Shown piece after piece: positions 27,086-36,606 of a stretch of 64,000 nucleotides of DNA. The stretch covers positions 23,965-87,964 of the forward strand of contig CAMNOX010000003.1 of NCBI GenBank assembly GCA_946547305.1. Reading direction: 5' to 3'. The notes under the pieces are model-generated. The model saw only the letters and a program-made list of their open reading frames with translations, searched no databases and was not told the origin of the DNA. A program made the position numbers and the translations under genes. Each line of letters starts with the position of its first letter. The stretch's first letter is position 1. This DNA comes from an uncultured Cytophagales bacterium (GTDB lineage: Bacteria > Bacteroidota > Bacteroidia > Cytophagales > Amoebophilaceae).

Positions 27086-27777
27086 TTAGGAGTGATTATG
27101 ATTTTGTCCATTAGGTAAATGATAAAAATTACACAATCTGCTATTAAAATTCTGATTATTAAAAAACAAATGAAAAGGTAAACTCCCTGTAGAACTGGCA
27201 GTAGTAGAACCAGATTTTGATGCATATTGTTTTGCTATTTCTTCGATCATTTTCATTTGTTCTTGTTTCTTTTTCTCCAATCAGCTATATATTCTTTAGT
27301 ATTAGCCTCGTCTTTAGCCATTTTAGTTGCAGAATCTTTCTTCCTTTCAGCTACTTTATTTTCAATCTCTTCTTTTTGTTTGATCATATTATTTTTATGT
27401 CCATCATTTTGTCTTTTTATCTCTGCCTCTGTATCTGTCATATTTTTGGCGTGGCCTTTATTTATTTTTTCTATTTCTTCTTCATGTATCTTATTCTTTA
27501 ATTTTATTTTTTCTGCATTTTCTTGATTTAATTCATCAATCTTATCACGAAGATTATCTTCGTCGTCGTTTTTGGTACGTTCTATATCTTGCATTTCTGT
27601 ATTGCAATCGTTTTGAATTTGCCTTTCAAATTCTTTTGGTTTGTCACCTGCTTTTATTGTTGGGTTCTTAGGGTTACCATCTTTTTATTTTCATTTGATT
27701 TACTACAAGATTTAGTTCCGTCTGTCGAATTAACTATCAAAACATCCGGCATTAATATTAAAAACCATAGATGGCAT
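27086..27777 (-). pseudogene. Decayed tandem copy of the coiled-coil lipoprotein gene
   Basis: The signal-peptide end MPSMVFNINAGC is still readable from 27777 (overlapping the stop of the intact copy), but a frameshift follows within five codons. Its DNA matches the start of the intact gene (compare 27712-27777 with 28271-28340). Further down, two open pieces (27594-27253 and 27280-27086, in different frames) carry the charged helical repeat and a Ser/Thr-rich tail. At least two frameshifts are needed to join them, so it is most likely a pseudogene. Confidence 0.7.
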
Positions 27778-28370
27778 TACTTAGCAGCCATTTTCTTTTT
27801 ATGATCAGCATCTATTTTAGCCATTTTCTTTTCATGATCAGCATCTATTTTATCCATTTTCTTTTCATGATCAGCTATTATTCTACTATTTTCTTCCTTA
27901 AATTTTTTATATATTCTTTCTTGTTCTACATCCATTGTAGCCAAATGTTCAGCGTGTTTCCTTTTTATTTCTTTCATTTCTTCTTCACGTCTCCTATTTC
28001 TCTCCTTTTCCAATTCATTTATCTTTTCTTCCTGCGAGTCTATTTCTTTCATTTTTTCTTCATGTCTCTTATTCTCTAATTTGATTCTTTCTTCACTTTC
28101 TCTATTCATTTTATCAATTCTGTCCTGAAATTCCTTATCTTCATCAGCTCGTCTCTGTCTCATATTTTTTATTCTTTCATCAGATTCAGCTTGCATTTTG
28201 TTTTCTATATCCTCGAAGCTACTCGTACGCCTTTTTATATCATCATCTATTTTGCTATGTTGTTTAGATTTAGTTCCGCCTGTTGAATCACTATCACAAC
28301 ATCCGGCATTAATATTAAAAACCATTGATGGCATCATTACAGCAGCCATTTTGTTTAATTTATTACTCAT
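27777..28370 (-). CDS. Coiled-coil lipoprotein, unknown
   Basis: A 197-residue lipoprotein: leader MSNKLNKMAAVMMPSM, lipobox NAGC with C24, then an almost continuous highly charged helix (Glu/Lys/Arg-rich heptads) to the C-terminus. The end carries an 11-residue repeat, DHEKKMAKIDA, in nearly three copies. No family recognised; low-complexity coiled coils match many unrelated proteins. It is the one intact member of a three-gene tandem array. A G9 run (C9 on the coding strand) lies 20-28 bp upstream of the ATG. Confidence 0.78.
   Translation of the reverse strand: MSNKLNKMAAVMMPSMVFNINAGCCDSDSTGGTKSKQHSKIDDDIKRRTSSFEDIENKMQAESDERIKNMRQRRADEDKEFQDRIDKMNRESEERIKLENKRHEEKMKEIDSQEEKINELEKERNRRREEEMKEIKRKHAEHLATMDVEQERIYKKFKEENSRIIADHEKKMDKIDADHEKKMAKIDADHKKKMAAK
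27788..27880 (-). repeat. 33-bp in-frame tandem repeat
   Basis: Nearly identical 33-bp units begin at 27788, 27821 and 27854 (partial) and encode the DHEKKMxKIDA repeats at the C-terminus of the coiled-coil lipoprotein. Such repeats expand and shrink easily. Confidence 0.85.
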
Positions 28371-28389
28371 GATTTAATTATAAAAATGT

Positions 28390-28398
28390 GGGGGGGGG
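28390..28398. repeat. G9 homopolymer upstream of the lipoprotein gene at 28370
   Basis: Nine consecutive G in a genome this AT-rich, 20-28 bp upstream of a start codon on the opposite strand (C9 in the leader). A candidate slippage site affecting promoter or leader spacing. Confidence 0.75.
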
Positions 28399-28515
28399 AA
28401 AAACAAATTTTTATAGAAAAATTTTTTCATTAGAATTGGAAAAGTTAGAAATTTTGATTAAAAGTGTATATATATTTTTTTTTGATTTAACCGGCGATGT
28501 ATATAAGTGTTTGTT

Positions 28516-29904
28516 TTATAATTTGTTTATTTCTTCGAATTTGGCCTTCATTGTTGGGTTATTTCTTGTTAATTTCTTTATTGTTAGTCCTTCTGCTTTA
28601 TCATTAGCGAGTCTTAGATTATTGTCGCAACCTATTATTGCTTCTTTTACTTTTTGTAGATGTTTTATCGTTTCATCTATTTCATCTATAGCTTTTTTGA
28701 ATTTTTCAGAGGCGAGTCTGTAGTTTTTCCCAAATTTTTCTTGGAATTCTAGTAGTTGGTTTTCGAAATTGGTTATATCAATTTCTTTGTTTTGTATAAA
28801 ATTTAGTTGTTTTTTATATTCTAGACTTTTCCTGGATGTTTGTACTATTAGCATTATAAATGGTATGAAGAATTGAGGCCTTATTACATACATGTTTGCG
28901 TAAATGTGCGAAACGTTAACTATTCCTGTATTATATAATTCACTATCTGCTTCTAATAAACTTACTAAGACTGCAAATTCGCATTTCTTTTTTTTACGGT
29001 CTTCGTCTAGTTTTTTAAAGAAGTCTTCATTTTTATGTTTACTTGTAGTTGTGTCCATTTCATTTTTCATTTCGAACATAATTGATACGTATTCGAAGTT
29101 GTCGTCTTTGTCTCTAAAAACAAAGTCTCCTTTTGTTCCCTCAATAACGTCATTGTCTTTGTTGAAATAGGCATTTGGAAGCAGGGGCCTTAGGTATCTT
29201 TCAAATTCGATTTTACAATGTTGTTCTAGTGTTTCACCTACCATTTTCGTTGACATTTTTGTTTTTAGGTCTTTGTAGTAGTCTATTTGGTTTTGTAATA
29301 GTTTTTTTTCTTCTTCAAAGTTCTTTTTTAGGTTAGATTCTTTGATTTTTATTTCACTATTTTTTAATTCAATTTCATTTTTTAGTTTATTTATTTCGAA
29401 TTCCTTGTCTTTTATATAATTATTTGTTTTATTTTTTTCTTCGATGATTGCGATTTTTATTTTGCTTTCATTTTTGTCAATTATATTGTTTAATTCTTGT
29501 ATTTCTTTCTCTTTTTCTGAAATTGCTAGTTTTATATCATTGTTTTTTTCTTTGTTTAGTATTTCTATTTGGTATTTTAGTTTTTCTAATTCATTATTCT
29601 TTTGATTACTTATGTTGTTTAATTCTAAATCTTTTTTATTTATTTCATTTTGAAGGGTTTCTTTTGTTTTTATTAGAAGCATTTCATTTTCAGATTTTAT
29701 TTTATTTATTTGTGATTCGTACTCTGATTTTAATTTCGTTAGTAATGTTTCTTTTTCTGAGTTAGCTATTTCTTTTAGTTCGTTTATTCTTTTTTCTACT
29801 TCTTGGTTAAATTCGTTATTTTTTATTTGATCTATGATTGATTTATAGTTTGAGTCGTCGATTTGGAATAAACTTCCACATTTAGGACATTTTAGCTCTT
29901 TCAT
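28516..29904 (-). CDS. DUF2130 family protein (coiled coil plus nuclease-like domain)
   Basis: A 462-residue protein: an N-terminal zinc-knuckle-like start ([16 protein letters not shown]), a long Glu/Lys/Asn coiled coil (about 25-220), and a C-terminal DUF2130 domain with [27 protein letters not shown] (described in outline), [11 protein letters not shown] and SIMFEMKNE. The D...ExK arrangement (GDFVF...FEMKNE) is that of PD-(D/E)XK nucleases, to which the family has been compared. No export signal. Its biological role is not established. It stands alone between two lipoprotein arrays. Confidence 0.88.
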   Translation of the reverse strand: MKELKCPKCGSLFQIDDSNYKSIIDQIKNNEFNQEVEKRINELKEIANSEKETLLTKLKSEYESQINKIKSENEMLLIKTKETLQNEINKKDLELNNISNQKNNELEKLKYQIEILNKEKNNDIKLAISEKEKEIQELNNIIDKNESKIKIAIIEEKNKTNNYIKDKEFEINKLKNEIELKNSEIKIKESNLKKNFEEEKKLLQNQIDYYKDLKTKMSTKMVGETLEQHCKIEFERYLRPLLPNAYFNKDNDVIEGTKGDFVFRDKDDNFEYVSIMFEMKNEMDTTTSKHKNEDFFKKLDEDRKKKKCEFAVLVSLLEADSELYNTGIVNVSHIYANMYVIRPQFFIPFIMLIVQTSRKSLEYKKQLNFIQNKEIDITNFENQLLEFQEKFGKNYRLASEKFKKAIDEIDETIKHLQKVKEAIIGCDNNLRLANDKAEGLTIKKLTRNNPTMKAKFEEINKL

Positions 29905-30063
29905 AATTATTAGGTATAAATTTTTTTATGATTATTTTTTAATCGGGAAATTATGATATTTTTATCATTAATGTAACATTTTGTTCAATCTATTATTATT
30001 TCCTTTATTGAAATTGAGTATTTAGATTTACTGATATTGAAATTGTTTAATATTGTCTCTCAT

Positions 30064-30540
30064 CTAATTATTTTTTTTATAAAACTTACTTCCTGTTTTA
30101 GAAATAGAAAGGTATATAATTACATTTTCTTTGTTTTTTACGGCATTAGTAAGATCATCTTCTTTACACTCCACAATTTCACTAGTATTAAAGTTGTATT
30201 TGTCTGAGACTAGCACAACAATTATAGCATTATCTTCTTTGCATATAAATTTGAAAAAAATATACTGTTTTAATTTATTATTTCCTTTTTTTAGCTTTTC
30301 ATATTCCTTCTTGGCTTCTTCTTTTTTTTTATCAAATTCTTCATCTTTTTCTTTACTAACTACATGCGAAGCTTTTGTTGTATGTGTAAGCGTAACGTGG
30401 TCTTTAGAAACTCCAAAATATTTACAAATTTCATCTAGCGCTTTATCTTCTTCACTTTGCTTTTTCTCTGCACAACATCCACAACCAGCGTTAATAAATT
30501 GAATTGCTATTGCCAATATTCCGAATTTTAAATACTTCAT
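30064..30540 (-). CDS. Small Cys-rich lipoprotein, tandem family copy A
   Basis: A 158-residue lipoprotein: leader MKYLKFGILAIAIQF, lipobox INAGC followed by GCC, then a domain starting DEICKYFGVSKDHVTL with helix and beta-strand alternation and a final YKKN. It shares about its first 55 residues almost exactly with copy B (31118) and more loosely with copy C (31628). No known family. Expression may be coordinated, because the leader DNA of copies A and C is nearly identical. Confidence 0.82.
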   Translation of the reverse strand: MKYLKFGILAIAIQFINAGCGCCAEKKQSEEDKALDEICKYFGVSKDHVTLTHTTKASHVVSKEKDEEFDKKKEEAKKEYEKLKKGNNKLKQYIFFKFICKEDNAIIVVLVSDKYNFNTSEIVECKEDDLTNAVKNKENVIIYLSISKTGSKFYKKNN

Positions 30541-30600
30541 AATTTATGAATAATATTTTTTTGATATTAGTTGAAAATTTTATGTTTTTAAAGTGTTAGT
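30541..30600 (-). promoter_or_regulatory. Conserved leader of lipoprotein copy A
   Basis: The 60 bp before the ATG match the 59 bp before copy C (31629-31687) almost base for base, including ATTATTCATAAA just before the start. This reflects recent duplication or shared control. Confidence 0.55.
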
Positions 30601-30644
30601 TCTTGTGATTTTGATAGTTGCCTAATATATTGTACAGAGAATAA

Positions 30645-31118
30645 TTATTTTTTTTTGTAATAGTGCAAATAAAGACCACTTGGCCCATAACCTGTAACAT
30701 AATATATCATTACATCCTCTTTGTTGTCTATGGCCTTCTGATATTCAGCTTGCTCCACATTTACAATTTCATTAGCGTTAATGTTAAATGTATCTGAAAC
30801 TAGACAAATCACTATTTCCTTATCTTCTTTAATAAAATGTTTTCCAAAGGTGTACGATTTTAATTTTTTATTTTTTTTCATTAGTACATTTGCTTTTTTT
30901 GTGGCTTCAACTCTCTGTTTGTCTATAGATTCAGGCATTTTTTCTGAGCGTTTCCATGTATATGTAAGCGTAACGTGGTCTTTAGAAACTCCAAAATATT
31001 TACAAATTTCATCTAGCGCTTTATCTTCTTCGCTTTGTTTTTTCTCTGCACAACATCCACAACCAGCGTTAATATATTGAACTGCTATTGCTATCATTCC
31101 AAATTTTAGATACTTCAT
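30645..31118 (-). CDS. Small Cys-rich lipoprotein, tandem family copy B
   Basis: A 157-residue paralogue of copy A: leader MKYLKFGMIAIAVQY, lipobox INAGC, then GCCAEKKQ and the DEICKYFGVSKDHVTL domain start. The body diverges after residue about 55 but keeps the same strand and helix order and the NxNANEIVNVE segment before a final YYKKK. Identical N-terminal halves with divergent C-terminal halves suggest gene conversion or selection for change. Confidence 0.82.
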   Translation of the reverse strand: MKYLKFGMIAIAVQYINAGCGCCAEKKQSEEDKALDEICKYFGVSKDHVTLTYTWKRSEKMPESIDKQRVEATKKANVLMKKNKKLKSYTFGKHFIKEDKEIVICLVSDTFNINANEIVNVEQAEYQKAIDNKEDVMIYYVTGYGPSGLYLHYYKKK

Positions 31119-31226
31119 GATTAGTGTATATTAAATTATTTTTGAATGTTGATAAAACTTTAAATTTTTTTGATTGTTAGATTCTCTGAGTTTGATAGCC
31201 ACTCAATGATTTGTATTTATGTGTAT

Positions 31227-31628
31227 TTATTTTTTTTTGTATAATTTTTCCCCATTGCCAAAATTAAAACTATATATAATTACATTTTCTTTGTTTTTCA
31301 TAGCATTATTAATGTCATTTTGGTTACACTCCACAAGTTCCTCAGTGTTAATTTTTGATGTTTCCGAAAGTAGCACAGATGTTATAATTTTCCTTTCTTT
31401 GCATATAAATTTTCTGATAACAAACACTTCTAAATTTTTATTTTCATTCTTTAACTCTTCAATTTTGGGATCTAAATAATTATTTGTTACTGTTTCCAAT
31501 ACGTAGTCCTTTGAAACTCCAAAATATTTACAAAACTCGTCTATTGCTTTTTTCTCTGCGCCACAATTACAGCCGGCATTAATACTTTGAGCTACAATTG
31601 CTCCTATCCCGTATTTTATATATTTCAT
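31227..31628 (-). CDS. Small Cys-rich lipoprotein, tandem family copy C
   Basis: A 133-residue paralogue, shorter than A and B through loss of a linker after the lipobox (INAGC, then NCGAEKKAIDEF). It keeps CKYFGVSKDYVLE, INTEELVECNQNDI and the final KLYKKK. The relation to A and B is clear; function unknown. Confidence 0.82.
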   Translation of the reverse strand: MKYIKYGIGAIVAQSINAGCNCGAEKKAIDEFCKYFGVSKDYVLETVTNNYLDPKIEELKNENKNLEVFVIRKFICKERKIITSVLLSETSKINTEELVECNQNDINNAMKNKENVIIYSFNFGNGEKLYKKK

Positions 31629-31687
31629 AGTTTATGAATAATATTTTTTTTGAATATTAGTTAAATTTTAGTTTTTTTTAAGTGTTG
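31629..31687 (-). promoter_or_regulatory. Conserved leader of lipoprotein copy C
   Basis: Counterpart of the leader at 30541-30600; differences are mainly single-base indels in T runs. Confidence 0.5.
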
Positions 31688-31853
31688 GGTTTACTTGATG
31701 GAATTTTGTTATTTTAAATATTTTAATCCTTTTTAGCGTATTTGGTGATTTCAGCTAAGGTTAGTGTTTAATTCATTTCAAATATTATTGTGTTTATTTA
31801 TAGTATATTGTTTTGTTGTAGTTTTATTTTTACTAGATTAATACTGATGTTTG

Positions 31854-32531
31854 ATGCTTTTTATGGATTTTTGTATCAACGAAGTTTGGACTAAGGAATT
31901 AGACTATTTGTTTAATAGTGTAAAATTTAAAGATATAATGTCTCGTCTTGATATTGAGTATCGCAATAAGGTTATATTTCCACCGAAGGAGTGTATTTTT
32001 AATGCATTTAACCTATGTAATTATAATGATTTGTCTGTTGTTATTATTGGGCAGGATCCGTATATAAACCCTGGTGAGGCTAATGGTTTGGCTTTTTCTG
32101 TTAACAAAGGCATTAAAATACCTCCTTCATTAAGGAATATATATACTGAAATTGAAAATAATTTTAATAAAAAGTTTACTGTAAAGGACGGAGATCTTTC
32201 GTATTTAGCAAAACAAGGAGTTTTATTATTGAATTCGATATTAACTGTTGAGTGTGGAATCTCTGGGTCGCATAAAAAGATAGGTTGGGAATTTTTTACA
32301 GACGGAGTAATATTACATTTAAGTAAAAAGAAAAGAAATATAGTGTACATGTTGTGGGGGGATTTTGCTAAAAGTAAGAGAGGATTAATAGATCCTACGA
32401 ATAACCTCATATTAACTTCCGCTCATCCTTCTCCATTTTCTGCCAGTGGTTTTTTTAATAACTGGCATTTTCTTACCGCTAATAAATATTTAACAAGTCA
32501 TGGTAAGATGGTTATAAAATGGGTGTTGTAA
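31854..32531 (+). CDS. ung: Uracil-DNA glycosylase
   Basis: Ung removes uracil from DNA. The 225-residue protein has the water-activating motif VVIIGQDPYINPGEANGLAF, with Asp kept but the usual His after PY replaced by Ile; LLNSILTVECG; and the DNA-intercalation motif HPSPFSASGFF. I start at the ATG at 31854; an in-frame ATG at 31863 is equally plausible. It stands alone, in the reverse direction to the preceding lipoproteins. Confidence 0.95.
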   Translation: MLFMDFCINEVWTKELDYLFNSVKFKDIMSRLDIEYRNKVIFPPKECIFNAFNLCNYNDLSVVIIGQDPYINPGEANGLAFSVNKGIKIPPSLRNIYTEIENNFNKKFTVKDGDLSYLAKQGVLLLNSILTVECGISGSHKKIGWEFFTDGVILHLSKKKRNIVYMLWGDFAKSKRGLIDPTNNLILTSAHPSPFSASGFFNNWHFLTANKYLTSHGKMVIKWVL

Positions 32532-32621
32532 CCAGTTAGTGTTTTTTTTAAAAAAATTATTTTAATAAAAATTTTTTTTGGTTTTAATCTCTTTGTAGGA
32601 TTTTTAGTATATAGTTTTTTT

Positions 32622-32628
32622 GGGGGGG
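32622..32628. repeat. G7 run upstream of the exported gene at 32646
   Basis: TTTTTTT followed by GGGGGGG ends 17 bp before the ATG, within the expected leader. A possible slippage site, weaker than the G9 at 28390. Confidence 0.55.
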
Positions 32629-32645
32629 AATAACAGCTTTGAAGC

Positions 32646-34007
32646 ATGAACGGTACTTGTATTGTTAGTTTGGGTGCTTCATTAGCTTTTGCTTATTGTA
32701 GTTTTTGTTCTGATAATGTTTCATCTGATTCTTTGCATGATTATGGTGGATGTATTGTTTTAGATAGAAAGGAAATAGTAGTTGGTAATGATGACACTTG
32801 CGAATGTAACGTTAGTATATATTTGAAGGACAATGTTGTATTTGATAGTCTCTTCATTGCTTTAATCAAGGATGAAAGTAATCATCAAAGTTATGTTGAT
32901 ATTAATGGAGAGGCAGTATTGCCATATCGAAAAGGTGATATTACTTTTAGTAATGTAAGTTATAATGGATTTAATAAATGTTATAGTCATAGGTTCACTT
33001 TTAAGTATAAAGCACCTAGCAATATGGATTATTTTGACTTTTGTATTGTTCTGTGTATAAAGAACAGTGAGAAACAAGCCTTCCTTGGTGATCCTTTTTG
33101 GGTTAGAATAAGAAGACAGAATAATAATAATATGATATCTGTTAGTGATGTTGTTAATGCTGAAGTTGTTGATGATAAGGCTAATAAAAAAAGTATATCT
33201 ACCGAGGATAATAATATACAACAACTTAATTTGGATACTTTAGATGCAGAGGTAAAGAGTAATAATTCTAATTTATGTATGGATCGAATTGAAACTAATG
33301 TTACTACTAATGAAAATAATTATGTTACCAATAATGATGTAAAAATTGATGATCCTAATTCTCATATGAATGTAATTGAAAATAATATTACTACTAATGA
33401 AGTTATAGTAGATAGTGATAAAGAAAATGCTAATAATGATTGTAAAATTAATAATTCGATACTAACTAATGAAAACGAAACTGAGCGAAATATAAATAAG
33501 GGCGAAGAGGTTATGAGGGGTTTTGATATAAATGGTCAGGAGAAATTAAATAAGTCGATTATTAATTTTGAGAGTGATGAAAAAGATGGTGTTGATGCCT
33601 TGATGGACAATAAGTGTGTTGGTAGTAACTTAGTTGATGATGAAATTGATGATAGTAATTTGGTAAATGATTTTGTTGGTCGTAACTTGTCTAAAAAAGA
33701 GTTGATTGACGAAGATAGAGATGTAATGTTTCCTAGGATAAATAAATCGAGAGTTGATATGGTTCCTACTAATGATAAGAAGAACAACATTAATGTATCA
33801 AAAGTGGGTTTAAGTAGATTGTATGGTTTGGAAAATGTGAAAGTTGTGTCAAATAGAGGGTCGGGTAATGTTAGAACCGCTTCTACTACTGGTTTAAACT
33901 ATAAAAAACACGGCAGTGTTAATAAAGAAGATGGTAAGGATACTGTTGTTAATAGTGCGGCTGATAAATCTGGGAAAGGTTGTTGTCGTGGGTGTAGAGC
34001 GCGCTAG
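32646..34007 (+). CDS. Exported protein with N-terminal beta-sandwich-like domain and Asn/Asp-rich stalk, unknown
   Basis: A 453-residue protein: signal-like start (MNGTCIVSLGASLAFAYC), a compact beta-rich domain with several Cys (about 20-160, ending in DPFWVRIRRQ), then a long low-complexity stretch rich in Asn, Asp and Ser with degenerate repeats (IETNVTTNEN and IENNITTNE), and a Cys/Arg-rich end (GKGCCRGCRAR). No family recognised. Cys-rich C-termini also occur on the protein at 3104. A poly-G run precedes the start. It is likely surface-exposed or secreted, by inference from the signal only. Confidence 0.78.
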   Translation: MNGTCIVSLGASLAFAYCSFCSDNVSSDSLHDYGGCIVLDRKEIVVGNDDTCECNVSIYLKDNVVFDSLFIALIKDESNHQSYVDINGEAVLPYRKGDITFSNVSYNGFNKCYSHRFTFKYKAPSNMDYFDFCIVLCIKNSEKQAFLGDPFWVRIRRQNNNNMISVSDVVNAEVVDDKANKKSISTEDNNIQQLNLDTLDAEVKSNNSNLCMDRIETNVTTNENNYVTNNDVKIDDPNSHMNVIENNITTNEVIVDSDKENANNDCKINNSILTNENETERNINKGEEVMRGFDINGQEKLNKSIINFESDEKDGVDALMDNKCVGSNLVDDEIDDSNLVNDFVGRNLSKKELIDEDRDVMFPRINKSRVDMVPTNDKKNNINVSKVGLSRLYGLENVKVVSNRGSGNVRTASTTGLNYKKHGSVNKEDGKDTVVNSAADKSGKGCCRGCRAR

Positions 34008-34084
34008 GATATTTTTTAGTCTTTTGGGATTAAAAAATTTGTAAGATTTATATAAATTTACGAAATAGTGTTTATATTGTAAAT

Positions 34085-34732
34085 ATGAGTATGAAAATAA
34101 AATCGTATTGTTTTGTGTTGGCTCCATGTTTTGGAATAAATGCTGGCTGTATTCCAGGGTTTAGTGAGCCTATCGACGCTGATCCTGTTATTGAAAATAA
34201 TGGAGGCGGTAATTCTAGTGAAAGTGGGTCGGGAAGTGGTTTGCCTAGTAATGTCGGTGGTAGCGCAATCCCAGATATAGATAGAGGTACAGGTGTTGGT
34301 GCTCCTGCTGGAGGAAATCCAATTGGTATGCCATTTGATTCTAGGATGTTTGGTGCTCATACTACGGACTTTGGTGAAACTGGTAGTCCTTTGGCAGATA
34401 TTTCGGGTGGTAAAGAGGATGGTGATGACAAGGAACTTGTAAGGTCTGATGATGATGGTGAGCCTGTAAAGTCTGATTGTGAAGAGCCAAAGGACTCCTC
34501 TCTAGTGGATCCTAGGATGTCTGTTGATGGTAAGGAACCTGTAGGGCCTTATGATGATGAGGGTTTTGGTAGATATCCTCTAGATGGGTTTAGGAAGATG
34601 TCTGATGATGATGGTGAGCCTGTAAAGTCTGATGGTGAAGAGCCAAAGGACTCCTCTCTAGTGGATCCTAGGATGTCTGGTGATGGTAAGGAACCTACTG
34701 ATACTGGTGATGAAATGACCCCTGGTTTATAG
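34085..34732 (+). CDS. Repeat-containing acidic lipoprotein, unknown
   Basis: A 215-residue lipoprotein with lipobox INAGC (leader MSMKIKSYCFVLAPCFG) and a Gly/Ser-rich then Asp/Glu/Pro-rich body of low complexity. It contains two copies of a 52-residue repeat (DDDGEPVKSD...EEPKDSSLVDPRMS...DGKEP). No fold or family recognised; probably disordered and surface-exposed. It follows the previous exported gene by 77 bp on the same strand. Confidence 0.75.
   Translation: MSMKIKSYCFVLAPCFGINAGCIPGFSEPIDADPVIENNGGGNSSESGSGSGLPSNVGGSAIPDIDRGTGVGAPAGGNPIGMPFDSRMFGAHTTDFGETGSPLADISGGKEDGDDKELVRSDDDGEPVKSDCEEPKDSSLVDPRMSVDGKEPVGPYDDEGFGRYPLDGFRKMSDDDGEPVKSDGEEPKDSSLVDPRMSGDGKEPTDTGDEMTPGL
34445..34697 (+). 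repeat. Direct repeat inside the acidic lipoprotein gene
   Basis: A segment of about 97 bp at 34445-34541 recurs at 34601-34697 with only a few differences; the period is 156 bp (52 codons), so reading frame is kept. Confidence 0.85.
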
Positions 34733-34993
34733 TAAAGGCTAGTATTTAAATAATTTATCGAGATTTCCTTAACTTTTGTAGTTTTGTATTTTCGTTTTTA
34801 TTGAGTGTTATTTATTTGACTTTTGTTTTTTTAGGCCTTCTATATTAATTTATTTTCAGATTTTACGTTTTTTTTATTCTTGTGTGTAATCATAAAATTA
34901 ATTAAATGTTCCTACGTGAAAATATTTTTTTTTGCATATGTAATAAAATTTTTGTGATGTAATATTTGGTTTGTTTTTCTGTATAATTCATAA

Positions 34994-36001
34994 ATGGGGT
35001 CGGAAAGTATTTTAGAGGATAATGATGTAAAATCTGTTATTCAGAAGTTAGACAAACAGTTTGGTGATAGATCTGTTATTTTGATGAATGATAATACATG
35101 TCTTGATATTCCTGTTGTTTCATCTGGCTCATTGTCTCTTGATAGGGTTTTAGGTGTAAATGGGTTTCCAAAAGGTAGGATTATAGAAATATTTGGTCCT
35201 GAATCTTCTGGGAAAACTACATTGTGTTTGCAGTGTATTAGAGAGGCGCATAAACTTGGTGGGTTAGCTGTTTTTATAGACGCGGAATATTCGTTTGATA
35301 AGAAGTATGCTGAAATGTTGGGTGTTGATATGAGCAAACTTTATTTATCACAACCAAATTGTGGTGAGGAGGCATTGAAGATAGTTGAAGAATTGGTAAA
35401 GACTAATGTTATAAGTGTAGTTGTTGTAGATTCAGTTGCCGCTTTAATACCTAAGGCAGAACTTGAAGGAGATATAGGTGATTCTAGAATAGGGCTACAT
35501 GCAAGGTTAATGTCACAGGCCTTAAGAAAACTAACAGGGCTTGTAAGTAGAACTGGGTGTATATGTATTTTTACTAATCAACTTAGGGAAAAGGTTGGTG
35601 TTATCTTTGGTAGTCCTGAAACTACTACAGGAGGTAATGCTCTAAAATTTTATTCTTCTATACGGCTTGATATTAGGAAAGTTTCTGCTATAAAGGATGA
35701 AAAAGGTAACATTATAGGTAATAGAACTCGTGTTAAGGTTGTTAAAAATAAAGTAGCTCCTCCTTTTAGATCAGTTGAATTCGACATATTGTATGGTTTG
35801 GGAGTTGATAATGTAAGTGAGTTATTGGATTTGTGTGTCGAATTAGGTATCATAAAGAAAAGCGGATCATGGTTTTATTATAACGATGATAAGTTAGGGC
35901 AAGGTAGAGACTCTACATTGAAGCTTTTACGTGAAGAAAAAGACATATTCAATGAATTATATAACAAAATAAAATCAACTGATGAACGAAGTATACACTA
36001 G
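34994..36001 (+). CDS. recA: Recombinase RecA
   Basis: RecA forms filaments on single-stranded DNA and drives strand exchange and the SOS response. The 335-residue protein has Walker A GPESSGKT (68-75), [10 protein letters not shown] for Walker B, the DNA-binding loops [10 protein letters not shown] and [16 protein letters not shown], and [11 protein letters not shown]. The acidic C-terminal tail usual in longer RecA proteins is nearly absent. Monocistronic. Confidence 0.97.
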   Translation: MGSESILEDNDVKSVIQKLDKQFGDRSVILMNDNTCLDIPVVSSGSLSLDRVLGVNGFPKGRIIEIFGPESSGKTTLCLQCIREAHKLGGLAVFIDAEYSFDKKYAEMLGVDMSKLYLSQPNCGEEALKIVEELVKTNVISVVVVDSVAALIPKAELEGDIGDSRIGLHARLMSQALRKLTGLVSRTGCICIFTNQLREKVGVIFGSPETTTGGNALKFYSSIRLDIRKVSAIKDEKGNIIGNRTRVKVVKNKVAPPFRSVEFDILYGLGVDNVSELLDLCVELGIIKKSGSWFYYNDDKLGQGRDSTLKLLREEKDIFNELYNKIKSTDERSIH

Positions 36002-36074
36002 GCTTTAAATAATCGTCATATAACTTCGCGATAATGTCATGTAAGCAGTGCTAATGAGGCTAATTATTAAACTA

Positions 36075-36455
36075 CTACTTTAATTCAATTTCAGCTCCAA
36101 ATTCTTCTAATTTCGTTTTTAAATTATTTGCTTCTTCTTTTGACATGTTTTCTTTTATCATGCATGGAGCTTTATCAGTAAAGTCTTTTGCTTCCTTCAA
36201 GGAAAGTTCAGGCATAATTGCTCTGATGGCCTTAATAACTTCTATTTTCTTCTGACCGGCATTCTTTAAAAACACATTAAAGGAAGTCTTTTCTTCACTA
36301 GAACTTTTTGTATTCTCACTAGTCTGTGCTTGAACAACTGTTGCTTCAGCAGCTTTTATTCCATATTTATCGCCTAAAACCTCAACCAACTTAGCTGCCT
36401 CTTGTAGCGTCATATTTGCAATAGTTTCTGCTACTCCTTCTATATCAGTACTCAT
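36075..36455 (-). CDS. rplL: 50S ribosomal protein L7/L12
   Basis: The stalk protein that recruits translation factors. The 126 residues show the N-terminal dimerisation helix region (MTLQEAAKLVEVL), a Ser/Glu hinge, and the conserved C-terminal domain FNVFLKNAGQKKIEVIKAIR followed by LSLKEAKDFTDKAP and LKTKLEEFGAEIELK. It stands alone, away from rplJ and rpoBC, which it normally accompanies. Confidence 0.96.
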   Translation of the reverse strand: MSTDIEGVAETIANMTLQEAAKLVEVLGDKYGIKAAEATVVQAQTSENTKSSSEEKTSFNVFLKNAGQKKIEVIKAIRAIMPELSLKEAKDFTDKAPCMIKENMSKEEANNLKTKLEEFGAEIELK

Positions 36456-36606
36456 ATGTGACTGTTATTAATTTTATTTAAAAAATTTTATAAATGTTAT
36501 TTTTTTTTGCATATTCTTATAAATACATTTACGAGGGAATAATGTGATCAGTAGTTTTTTTATAGAATATTAGGTTATTGTAAAATATTAGGTTATATAT
36601 TATATT

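Noticed and set aside
27217..27526. Hydrophobic Phe/Ser-rich frames on the plus strand
   Set aside because: They are antisense to Glu/Lys-rich coiled-coil genes, whose reverse complement always reads as Phe/Ser-rich.
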